Program-made: the position numbers and the translations under genes | In this document: piece after piece, positions 4,813 to 11,872 of the stretch | Numbering within the stretch: position 1 is the stretch's first letter | How the letters are laid out: every line of letters begins with the position of its first letter | Source: an uncultured Planctomycetota bacterium | GTDB lineage: Bacteria; Planctomycetota; Planctomycetia; Pirellulales; Thermoguttaceae | Direction of reading: 5' to 3' | Length of the DNA: 15,061 nt | Assembly: GCA_902797455.1 (NCBI GenBank) | Contig: CADBTE010000367.1 | Span: forward strand, 1-15,061 | The notes under the pieces: model-generated | The model's input: the letters and a program-made list of their open reading frames with translations, nothing else | Told to the model about the DNA's origin: nothing | Database searches by the model: none

Positions 4813-7377
4813 ATGAAGGGGAGAAAAACCGATTTTTTTGACTGGCTCGTGATGGATTGGGTTCAATCCCAAGATGAAGTCCATCCGAAGGATGAGCCGG
4901 ATCTGCCGATTGACCGTGCCGCGGACGGTACCATCCGTGATCGGCTGGGCTTCTTCGCCGAGCGGGCCAGGCGCCTTTTTCGCGGTTATTCGGGGCTCTC
5001 CTGCGAGCGTTTTCGCTCGGTCGCCCGCATGGCTGCCATCCTTCCGGTGCTGGTGATCTGTTTCTTGGGTATTTTTGTCTTCCCCGTGGTCAACACGAAC
5101 TCCATTTTAGGGGATCGGTCTGTCAATCTTATCGGTCCCTTCGGATGGTTCTTCGGTCTTCAGCTCTTCTTTATGACGCTGTCGCTGATCTCGCTGGGGC
5201 TGACACTTTTGTTCCTCCTTTATTCCTTCGCAAGGAATCGCTTTCGGCGCGCTGCGGCGCATGAGCGGCCGTCGCTGGCCGCCGAGCGTCTGGGATTTCT
5301 CACCGGGTGGATTGGCGCGGTGGTTATCCGTCTGTGGGGACGCGTGATGCTCTATCTCGGAAAACGCTCCGAGTCGCGCGTCTCCCAAACCGATGAGGAA
5401 TCCTCACTGAAAAAGAGCATGGTTCTGTTCTTTCACCGAGTTTTCTCCCATCAGGACGTACTCTTCTATTACGCGGGTTTTCTTTCCCACCTGTTTTGGT
5501 TCATCTGCTCCCTGGTCATTTTGCTTCTGCTTTTCAACAGAATGCTGGGTAATCGCTATGATTACTGCTGGAACACCTCGCTGAGCGATACCACCCACGC
5601 GGAAAAGGTTATTCGATTCTTTGGAAGGCCGGTGGAGCGATTCACCACGATTCCCAGCAAGGAACATATCCGCTGGCTCTTCGACAACTCCGATCGTCTT
5701 GACAGCCAAACCGCTTTTCCGAAAGAAGCCGCCGAGTCCGGCCGCGGCGACTCGATCGACGCGTCGAAGATGCGTAAAGATTGGTCTTGGTTCCTGCTGG
5801 CTATCACCGCCTGTTGGACCACCCTTCCCCGGCTGGTTTTCGCGCTGATCTATTGGTTCCTTTGTCGCTGCGCGCTGCGGCGGTTTCGTCCGCGTCTCGA
5901 TACTCCCTATTACACCGGCCTTCTGGCGCGCTTCGAGTACCGCCCCGGCCGCCAGGAAAGCGGCAAAATCGATGACGATCATCTTGGCCCCCTGCAGCCG
6001 CTTTCTCCGCCGTCTCCCCGCGCCGATCAAAACACGTCGCCGGAAGCGGAACGCCCCGGGCAGCCGACGGCGGTCATTCTGTGCGGCTACGACGTGGACC
6101 TTTCCCCCAAATGGGTCGATTCTCTTTTTGGACACCGGCCAAGACTGATTTTTCTCGGTGACCTGGCGGGGCGGGACCTTCCATCGCGCCGCGCGAGGGA
6201 ACGTCTCAAGAGCGAGGCTCCGGCATCGGCGTGTTTGATCGTGTTTCTCGATCTGGGGTATCCCCCGGCTCGTCAGTCTCATATTGTCCTGCGCGATCAG
6301 ATATTCTCTTATGCCGTCGGGGCGCGCTGGTTTGTCGTTCTGTCGTGCGCCGAGCGTCTGCGAAGGAAATTCGCCGGGAATACCCAGGCGGTGACCGACC
6401 GCTTGAATGACTGGCGGGGGGTGATTGGCCAAATCGCCGAGGATCTCCACCGGACGATCGAAGTGATCGATTTTTATGACCACGAACTCGACTTGCCCGA
6501 GCCGAGACAGGAATTCCTCCGGCGGCTCGGATTGGATGATGCCGGCGGCGCCGGGGAACCATCAAAGAAAAAATTCCCGGACGCCTGCCGCATTATTCAC
6601 GACCAGGCCGCCTGCGTTGTTTCCGAAATGGGGGGAACCGAACCGATTTCCCAAAAGAGGATCACCGAAATACTGACGCAAGGATATCGCCGGCTAACCG
6701 AACTGTATCGCGAGGAAAAAGATACCCTTTTCCGCTCGGTCCCCTCGATTCCGAGCGAGCGGTGGAAAGAAAGCGTCCGTGAACATCTCGCAAAACTACC
6801 CAGCGCCGCCGCGCTGAGCGATAAGGTCAAAGATAATATTTTATCCGATACCATCAAAAAGCCGGCGGAAGTTCTCGCTCATATCCGGCAGATCGCCTCG
6901 GGGTTAAGTCCTAAGTGCGCGTTGATCTTCGGATCGGCCGCGGCTGCCCTACCCGTTCTTTCCCTTCCCCTTCTGGGGGGGGCGCTCGGGACGGCTTCGG
7001 TGGCCGCCATTGGGTATCTTCCCGCGGCGATGCTCGGCAGCGGAACCGTGGGAGCCGCCGCCGGGGCGGTTCTCCCCCAGGCGTTAACCTCGCTCAAAAA
7101 GAAACTTCTCCCCTTCCTCAAACGAGGTTCTCAGGAAGATTCTGAGCCCCTGCCGGAAGAGCCTCTGTTTGAGTCCGGCGAAGCGATCGAGACGGTCGCC
7201 GTCTCGCTGACCACTTGGGCGCTGCTGCTCCAACTGCAGAATCTCCCCGTCGATCGGCGTATGGAGGTTCTGCGCCGGCAGACCATTCCCTTGGAAGAAA
7301 CCCAACTGGATACCCTCCAGGCCGTCGACGGGGTCCTGGAAAAAATCTCGGCAGGCGTCAATATATTAGGGCAGTGA
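4813..7377 (+). CDS. Large multi-pass membrane protein, DUF2868-like
   Basis: An 854-residue inner-membrane protein. The N-terminus (1-70) is hydrophilic. Four clear membrane helices follow, at about 73-93, 111-138, 220-241 and 326-352, with an extracytoplasmic loop between helices three and four containing YDYCWNTSLSD (249-259). Next come a Pro-rich linker (about 393-415) and a soluble alpha/beta domain (about 418-560: TAVILCGYDVDLS, RLIFLGDLAGRDL, ACLIVFLDLG, WFVVLSCAERL). Then a helical region leads to a Gly/Ala-rich hydrophobic stretch (about 702-758) and a charged tail. The four-helix arrangement and the Y-x-x-x-W-x-T-S-L type motif recall DUF2868 proteins, which in proteobacteria are encoded next to a DUF3482 GTPase; here the next gene is such a GTPase. 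This protein is much longer than the typical DUF2868 member, the extra part being C-terminal. AAAGG precedes the ATG by seven bases. The family match is from memory of its pattern and position; the biochemical function is unknown. Confidence 0.7.
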   Translation: MKGRKTDFFDWLVMDWVQSQDEVHPKDEPDLPIDRAADGTIRDRLGFFAERARRLFRGYSGLSCERFRSVARMAAILPVLVICFLGIFVFPVVNTNSILGDRSVNLIGPFGWFFGLQLFFMTLSLISLGLTLLFLLYSFARNRFRRAAAHERPSLAAERLGFLTGWIGAVVIRLWGRVMLYLGKRSESRVSQTDEESSLKKSMVLFFHRVFSHQDVLFYYAGFLSHLFWFICSLVILLLLFNRMLGNRYDYCWNTSLSDTTHAEKVIRFFGRPVERFTTIPSKEHIRWLFDNSDRLDSQTAFPKEAAESGRGDSIDASKMRKDWSWFLLAITACWTTLPRLVFALIYWFLCRCALRRFRPRLDTPYYTGLLARFEYRPGRQESGKIDDDHLGPLQPLSPPSPRADQNTSPEAERPGQPTAVILCGYDVDLSPKWVDSLFGHRPRLIFLGDLAGRDLPSRRARERLKSEAPASACLIVFLDLGYPPARQSHIVLRDQIFSYAVGARWFVVLSCAERLRRKFAGNTQAVTDRLNDWRGVIGQIAEDLHRTIEVIDFYDHELDLPEPRQEFLRRLGLDDAGGAGEPSKKKFPDACRIIHDQAACVVSEMGGTEPISQKRITEILTQGYRRLTELYREEKDTLFRSVPSIPSERWKESVREHLAKLPSAAALSDKVKDNILSDTIKKPAEVLAHIRQIASGLSPKCALIFGSAAAALPVLSLPLLGGALGTASVAAIGYLPAAMLGSGTVGAAAGAVLPQALTSLKKKLLPFLKRGSQEDSEPLPEEPLFESGEAIETVAVSLTTWALLLQLQNLPVDRRMEVLRRQTIPLEETQLDTLQAVDGVLEKISAGVNILGQ

Positions 7378-7406
7378 TGCGGGGAGTGTTCGACGACAGG
7401 TTCCCA

Positions 7407-7434
7407 GGCGGCAAAGACAAGGCGGCAAAGACGA
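7407..7434 (+). repeat. 14-bp tandem repeat in leader of the GTPase gene
   Basis: GGCGGCAAAGACAA (7407-7420) and GGCGGCAAAGACGA (7421-7434) lie in the 64-base gap before the GTPase start codon (7442). No clear Shine-Dalgarno sequence is present between the repeat and the ATG. The repeat may have arisen by slippage or may shape translation of the downstream gene. Confidence 0.6.
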
Positions 7435-7441
7435 ACAAGAT

Positions 7442-8938
7442 ATGTCCAACAGAAACAAAACCCTCAACTCACAGGCCGACAACAAAGAGCCCCTCAGCGA
7501 AGAGGAGCTCTCGCGGTTGGAGCCGGTTATTATTTCGGTGGTCGGGCCGACCAACGAGGGGAAGACTTCTGTCCTGAGAACACTCACCGGCGATCCCCAG
7601 TTCGGCGAGGTCAACGCTCTTACCGGAACGACCGGACACGCTGAGTACAAAAAGATTTTTTATCACGACAGGGTCGAGGTTCTGCGCCTGATCGACACCC
7701 CCGGTTTCCAAATGTCCAGTGCTCTCGTCGATCAGCTCTGTGAGCGGGAGGGAGCGCGCGGTATCGAGGCGATTCTGGATGCCATCCCGGAATCGGACGA
7801 AAATTTCCGCCACGACCTGCGCGCGTGGAAAGAGGTCCGCCAGTCGCAAATAGTTATCTATATCGCCAATCTCTCCGAGTCCCCGACCCAATCACTTCTC
7901 CGCGACACGCTGACGCTTCTGGAGCAGGTTGAACGGCCGGTGATTGTTTTATTCAACAATATTCCGACCGAGACCGACGGCGCGCCCCCCGTCAATGACG
8001 GTTTCGAGGCCGAGTGGACCAAGGTTCTGCGTCGTTCCCGATTCTACTCGTTCCAAAAATTTGACGCCCATCGGCGTGACTTCCGAGATGAGTACGAGCT
8101 CTTTGAGCGGATCGTGGCGCTGATCCGAGATCCCTTGGCCAAACGAGCGGTCCGCGCCGAATTGATGGGGCGCTTGCGGATGGAGGTGTTTCGGATCGAA
8201 CGTTCCCGCGAAACGATCGCGGAATTCCTTTATGATATGGCGCTCATCCGGGCTATCGGCCGAAACGTCCCCCGTGACGAGGTGAAGGCACGGAGGGAAA
8301 CGCTTGCCGAGGAGTTAAGCCGCCAAGTCGCGCGCCGCTGTCAGCAGGTTCAAAAGGATATCTTCGATATTTGGCGATTCACCCCCGAGATTCTCGACCG
8401 CAAGTTCCGCCCGTTAGAGCAGGAGTTCGATGAGCGCGATCACCATTTCGGACGGCGGCTGAAAAAGCATCTGACTCGAGGGGCCGCTATCGGGGCCGGA
8501 GTGGGATTGCTGATCGACGTGGCGGCGGGGCTCACCACGGCGGGGCTGGGGTCGGTTTTGGGCGGTATTTTGGGCGGTTTTCTGGGCGGTGCGGGGTTTA
8601 ACTATAAATTCGATACAAAACAGAAAAAACTCATGGTGAAGCTTGGCAAAGACGCCTTCCCCTTCCTCCTGTCGCAATGTGTGGATCTGGTCAAAAAGCT
8701 TCAGGTCCGGGGACAGGCCGTGGATGTAAATATCCAACTGAAGCTTGCCGAAGATCCCTCAAAAGTCCGCGCGCCGGAGATATGCCGCCTCTTGGGAAAA
8801 ATCAGCAAGGACGCCGATTTAGCCGAGATCTTCCATCTCCCCGAATCGATGTCGGCCGATCTGCCCGATCGTCAGAACAGAATCGACGACCTGTGCGAGG
8901 CGCTGGAGAACGTTTTGCCGCCGCCGAACCTCGGCTAG
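7442..8938 (+). CDS. GTPase with glycine-zipper C-terminus, DUF3482-like
   Basis: A 498-residue P-loop GTPase of the TrmE-Era-Septin-like type. G1 is GPTNEGKTS (35-43), the switch-I threonines are in LTGTTGH (60-66) and G3 is DTPG (85-88). The canonical G4 N-K-x-D is absent and replaced by LFNNIP (170-175), as is usual in this subgroup. A mainly helical C-terminal half contains a Gly/Ala-rich glycine-zipper segment (about 347-386) that could insert into or touch a membrane. The G-domain phrase LRTLTGDPQFGEV-x(5)-GTTGH closely follows DUF3482 GTPases, which sit beside DUF2868 membrane proteins elsewhere. That is the arrangement here, 64 bases after the previous gene and on the same strand. The likely role is a nucleotide-dependent partner of the membrane protein; its process is unknown. 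The start ATG has no good ribosome-binding site, consistent with translation coupled to or dependent on the upstream gene. A strong terminator follows. Confidence 0.8.
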   Translation: MSNRNKTLNSQADNKEPLSEEELSRLEPVIISVVGPTNEGKTSVLRTLTGDPQFGEVNALTGTTGHAEYKKIFYHDRVEVLRLIDTPGFQMSSALVDQLCEREGARGIEAILDAIPESDENFRHDLRAWKEVRQSQIVIYIANLSESPTQSLLRDTLTLLEQVERPVIVLFNNIPTETDGAPPVNDGFEAEWTKVLRRSRFYSFQKFDAHRRDFRDEYELFERIVALIRDPLAKRAVRAELMGRLRMEVFRIERSRETIAEFLYDMALIRAIGRNVPRDEVKARRETLAEELSRQVARRCQQVQKDIFDIWRFTPEILDRKFRPLEQEFDERDHHFGRRLKKHLTRGAAIGAGVGLLIDVAAGLTTAGLGSVLGGILGGFLGGAGFNYKFDTKQKKLMVKLGKDAFPFLLSQCVDLVKKLQVRGQAVDVNIQLKLAEDPSKVRAPEICRLLGKISKDADLAEIFHLPESMSADLPDRQNRIDDLCEALENVLPPPNLG

Positions 8939-8966
8939 AGAAACATAGAGTACCAAAACGAAAAGA

Positions 8967-9000
8967 AGAAAAGCCGCTTGAAATCAAGCGGCTTTTCTCT
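8967..9000. terminator. Bidirectional intrinsic terminator
   Basis: Fifteen-base perfect arms (8967-8981 AGAAAAGCCGCTTGA; 8984-8998) around a very small loop form a GC-rich hairpin. It is followed by TTTTCTCTTG on the plus strand and TTTTCTTCTTTT on the minus strand. It lies 28 bases after the GTPase stop and downstream of the convergent Gfo/Idh gene, so it can end both transcripts. Confidence 0.88.
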
Positions 9001-9054
9001 TGTGGTCCCCTACCCCGCGCGGTAAGGATGTGGTCCCCTACCCCACGGTAAGGA
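9001..9054. repeat. Imperfect tandem repeat, 28 + 26 bp
   Basis: Two consecutive units begin TGTGGTCCCCTACCCC and end CGGTAAGGA (9001-9028 and 9029-9054). They differ by one substitution and a two-base indel (GCG against A) in the middle. The repeat lies between the bidirectional terminator and the Gfo/Idh stop codon and has no coding role that I can see. Confidence 0.85.
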
Positions 9055-9068
9055 TATTGTCGGCACCC

Positions 9069-10430
9069 TTAGGCATTCCACTTCCACTGACCCGGCATCG
9101 GGACGGAGTTCTCGTAGATCTTCTCGCCTTCGGCCGGCTGAACCGGGGGCTCGGTGTCGGGGAGGACCGGCGGGACCTGATCCCAGCTGGTGACGCTCTC
9201 CAGCGGGAATTCGGCGCGGCCGTTGTTGACGGCGTCGTCCCAGGTGATCTCCTGGCCGGAGCAAGCGGCCATACGGCCGAGGACACTGGTCATCGAGGAG
9301 TTCGCGGCGAACCAGCCATCGTTGTGCTTGACACCTTCACGAATCCACTTCGCCTGGCAGTGGTGCTCGTACTGATACGGGCCCGGAACCTGGTTCTTCG
9401 GGTCGTTGTTATCGATGCGCCACAGCTCTTTCCCCTGACGATCAACGAGGAAGCCGGGGCCCCCTTCTCCCTTGGTTCCGTAGACGTGCTCGGAAACGTT
9501 GCTCCAGGTGTTGGCCATATGCTTGCACTGGCTGAACATCTGCGATCCATCGGCGAAGGTGAACTCGCAGACGTAGTGGTCATAGCGGTAGCCGGAGTCC
9601 TTGAAGAAGGGGAAGCGGCGGGTCTGGCGGCCGCCCATGGCGTTGCACTTGACCGGGTGTCCGAGCGGTCCCATGAAGTCACCCTTACTGTGGATCCAGT
9701 TGGCGATGTCGATGTTATGGCAGTGCTGCTCAACGATGCCGTCACCGCACAGCCAGTTGAAGTGGTACCAGTTGCGCAGCTGATACATCATCTCGGTATC
9801 GCCGGCCATACGACGACGTTCCCAGATACCGTCGCCGTTCCAGTAGACGCGGGTGTACATCACGTCGCCGATGACGCCGTCGGCGATCTTCTCGATCAGC
9901 TGCTGATACTGCGGCTCATAGTGACGCTGATAACCAACGACCACGACCAGACCCTTTTCGTCGGCGATCTTGTTCGACTCGACGAAGGAACGATAGCTCG
10001 GAGCGTCGACGGCGCACGGTTTTTCCATGAAGACGTGCTTCCCCTGCTCCACCGCGTAACGGTAGTGAACCGGGCGGAACGCCGGGGTCGTGACGATCAG
10101 TGCCTGATCGCAAAGGTCGATCACCTTCTTGTAGGCGTCGAAGCCCCAGAAGACTTCGTCGTCGCTGAAGGCCATGTTATCGGCGTAGTCACTGGCACGG
10201 AACGCTTCAGCGGCACTCTTGGCGTTTTCTTCAAACGCGTCACAGATCGCCACAACCTTGACGTTGTCCTTGGCCGAAAGACGGTCCAGAAGGGCGCCGC
10301 GGGCACGACCGCCGCAGCCGACCAAACCAATCTTCATCACGTCATCACCGGCGGCCTGGGCGCCGCGGGTCACCGAAAGACCGGCCAACGAGGCCAGGCC
10401 AGATGTCTTGAGGAAATCACGTCTCTTCAT
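9069..10430 (-). CDS. Tat-exported Gfo/Idh/MocA family oxidoreductase
   Basis: An NAD(P)-dependent sugar or cyclitol dehydrogenase-like protein of 453 residues. The N-terminus MKRRDFLKTSGLASLAGLSV is a twin-arginine signal (RRDFLK), so the folded, cofactor-loaded protein is probably exported. The Rossmann fold begins with IGLVGCGGRARG (34-45), and the catalytic-region motifs EKP (136-138) and EQHCHNIDIANW (234-245) are present. I choose the ATG at 10430 because GGAG (10437-10440 complement) lies six bases upstream; a GTG four codons earlier would place the ribosome-binding site inside the gene. Gfo/Idh proteins with Tat signals are abundant in planctomycetes and relatives. The substrate cannot be read from sequence. 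It follows the GHL10-like gene on the same strand after 292 bases, and may have its own promoter. The protein ends at a bidirectional terminator region. Confidence 0.93.
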   Translation of the reverse strand: MKRRDFLKTSGLASLAGLSVTRGAQAAGDDVMKIGLVGCGGRARGALLDRLSAKDNVKVVAICDAFEENAKSAAEAFRASDYADNMAFSDDEVFWGFDAYKKVIDLCDQALIVTTPAFRPVHYRYAVEQGKHVFMEKPCAVDAPSYRSFVESNKIADEKGLVVVVGYQRHYEPQYQQLIEKIADGVIGDVMYTRVYWNGDGIWERRRMAGDTEMMYQLRNWYHFNWLCGDGIVEQHCHNIDIANWIHSKGDFMGPLGHPVKCNAMGGRQTRRFPFFKDSGYRYDHYVCEFTFADGSQMFSQCKHMANTWSNVSEHVYGTKGEGGPGFLVDRQGKELWRIDNNDPKNQVPGPYQYEHHCQAKWIREGVKHNDGWFAANSSMTSVLGRMAACSGQEITWDDAVNNGRAEFPLESVTSWDQVPPVLPDTEPPVQPAEGEKIYENSVPMPGQWKWNA

Positions 10431-10593
10431 TGAAAACTCCACTGTGTAACTAAAGTCTTGAAAAACGGCCCAAGGTTACGCGGCGTTACTCACCGATAGG
10501 GGAAGCTGTGAGAGTGCCTTTAAGCCGTGAAATGAACCTTACAAGGCCTGTTTTATCATAAAGCGATTTCAAAATCAAGGACTTTTCAAGAAA

Positions 10594-10613
10594 TTCCGCG
10601 ATTCGGCGCGGAA
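10594..10613 (-). terminator. Hairpin TTCCGCG/CGCGGAA in intergenic gap
   Basis: Seven-base perfect arms (10594-10600, 10607-10613) with a six-base loop. On the minus strand the stem is followed by TTTCTTG, terminator-like, 110 bases past the GHL10-like gene. The surrounding 10431-10722 gap (292 bases) otherwise holds a possible minus-strand -10 box, TATGAT (10555-10560 complement), without a good -35, and no gene that I can support. Confidence 0.4.
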
Positions 10614-10680
10614 CTCGAGGAAGGATTAACGCCTTCGAACGGCTCTGCGATGGAAAACCGTCATCGGGTTTCCAAACAAC

Positions 10681-10701
10681 CGACAAAAGGGCTCTTTGTC
10701 G
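10681..10701 (-). terminator. Small hairpin just after the GHL10-like gene
   Basis: Perfect CGACAAA/TTTGTCG arms (10681-10687, 10695-10701) with a seven-base loop, beginning 21 bases beyond the GHL10-like stop codon. The following minus-strand sequence GGTTGTTTGG is only moderately U-rich, so it may be a weak terminator or a 3'-end processing and stability structure. Confidence 0.35.
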
Positions 10702-10722
10702 TGAAACAGATCGGGATTGATC

Positions 10723-11823
10723 TCACGGGTTGTTATTTCGCCTGATTTCGTCGAACGTCTCGAAATGGATCGGTTCGAAGTGGTCGTAGTGGAAAACGAC
10801 ATAACCTTTCCCGTCGGCCTGAAGCGCGGCGGCGACCAAACCTTCGAGTGTCTCTTTCGAGAGCCGTTCCGGGTAAATGCCGCTCCACGAAATCGCGAAG
10901 CCTGGGACCATCACGCAGTCGCCGAGACGCTGTTTGGTCTTCACCGCTGCCTGCTTAAACGCCTCGATATCTTTCGTGTAAATTTGAGGAACATAGAAAT
11001 CGATATAGCCGCGCATCGACCAACTGGTCCAGTCGCGGCCGAGTTTCCAGTCGGAGTTGGCGCCGGCGCAGCCGTTGGTCGATAAGAGCAGGTTTGGATT
11101 TTCCTCTTTCATAACCGCCCGCAGCCGGATCATGAAATCGGTCGACATCGCCGCGTTGATATTGCGTATCTGTTCCAGAACCGCCGTTTTGTCCTCGCCG
11201 ACCTCGATGCCGGTGAGCGATTGAAAGATCGCTCGGCAGCGGTCGCAGTAGCAGTATTCGCCCCAATTATAGCCCGGTTCCTCGATATGGATTCCAGCCA
11301 AGTCGGGATAGCGCCGGATGACTTTGGTCAGCAGGTCGAGTTCGAACTGGCGGATTTCGGGACGGTTCAAACAGATACCGTCGTAATCGATTTTTCCCTC
11401 GATGTCGACAGCGGACCATTCCGGGTGACGGCGCATCTCGATCGAGCGTTCCGCCGACTTGTAGATCCATGGGGAATACCACAAATGCACGGCCACGCCG
11501 CGCTGCTTTCCCTTTTCGATCAGCTTGCCGAACGGGTCGTAATGCGCCGTCGGGGCCTCTTTCAGCTCGTCCCCCCCCTCGGTGACGGCCCAGAGGTAAT
11601 TGCTCGTCCCCCACAGAAACAGCGCGTTGAATCCGCCGGAAACGACACGGTTGAGCATTTCATCGATCTTCGCCATCCCCGCCGCCTCGTCCGTCTCGGA
11701 AGGCGGCGCGCACCAAAGCGCCCGAAGCTGACCGCCGGGAAACATCTGCTTTTCCTCATCGGCCCGCGCCGAAAGAAGCGTCACAGCCGTCAAACACAAA
11801 AATACCGCGCAAAGATTTTTCAC
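10723..11823 (-). CDS. Secreted GHL10-like TIM-barrel protein
   Basis: A 366-residue exported protein of the family-10 glycosyl-hydrolase-like (GHL10, formerly DUF187) type. The N-terminal signal peptide covers about 1-21 (MKNLCAVFLCLTAVTLLSARA). The barrel begins QLRALWCAPPS (32-42) and continues with GGFNALFLWG (63-72), GVAVHLWYSPWIY (109-121), LAGIHIEEPGYNW (175-187) and the Cys cluster CYCDRCR (191-197). It ends with GYIDFYVPQIY (272-282) and GYVVFHYDHFEP (340-351). The acidic pair in HIEEPGY is a likely catalytic site by analogy, and the CxxC-like cluster after it is common in this clan. The start is GTG at 11821-11823 with AGGAG five bases upstream. The FAD oxidoreductase gene ends 49 bases upstream on the same strand, so the two are probably co-transcribed. 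The likely role is polysaccharide or glycoside processing outside the cytoplasm; the substrate is unknown. Some GHL10 relatives have no proven hydrolase activity. Confidence 0.82.
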   Translation of the reverse strand: MKNLCAVFLCLTAVTLLSARADEEKQMFPGGQLRALWCAPPSETDEAAGMAKIDEMLNRVVSGGFNALFLWGTSNYLWAVTEGGDELKEAPTAHYDPFGKLIEKGKQRGVAVHLWYSPWIYKSAERSIEMRRHPEWSAVDIEGKIDYDGICLNRPEIRQFELDLLTKVIRRYPDLAGIHIEEPGYNWGEYCYCDRCRAIFQSLTGIEVGEDKTAVLEQIRNINAAMSTDFMIRLRAVMKEENPNLLLSTNGCAGANSDWKLGRDWTSWSMRGYIDFYVPQIYTKDIEAFKQAAVKTKQRLGDCVMVPGFAISWSGIYPERLSKETLEGLVAAALQADGKGYVVFHYDHFEPIHFETFDEIRRNNNP

Positions 11824-11872
11824 GATTTCTCCTCTTGTTGTTCGGACGGGAATATCTTTCTTTGGGGTATGG

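Noticed and set aside
3664..4884. Minus-strand frame of 406 codons opposite the SPFH gene
   Set aside because: It spans two genes and an intergenic hairpin on the other strand and has no family features.
5404..6483. Minus-strand frame of 359 codons inside the DUF2868-like gene
   Set aside because: Low-complexity, charge-rich translation typical of an antisense shadow; the plus-strand frame has coherent membrane helices and domains.
4813..8938. Reading the membrane protein plus GTPase as an antiphage defence system
   Set aside because: There are no nuclease, NTP-cyclase, TIR or toxin-like domains, no mobile-element signs nearby, and the neighbours are housekeeping genes; the known DUF2868-DUF3482 pairing explains the architecture better.
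9000..10433. Plus-strand frame of 477 codons opposite the Gfo/Idh gene
   Set aside because: Antisense shadow of a clearly recognised gene, caused by codon bias in GC-rich DNA; no motifs or ribosome-binding site.
10431..10442. GTG start four codons upstream for the Gfo/Idh gene
   Set aside because: That GTG overlaps the GGAG ribosome-binding site that serves the ATG at 10430, and the twin-arginine signal begins properly at the ATG.
10486..10686. 66-codon minus-strand frame in the gap before the Gfo/Idh gene
   Set aside because: No ribosome-binding site, no domain or signal features, and it overlaps two hairpins; likely non-coding.
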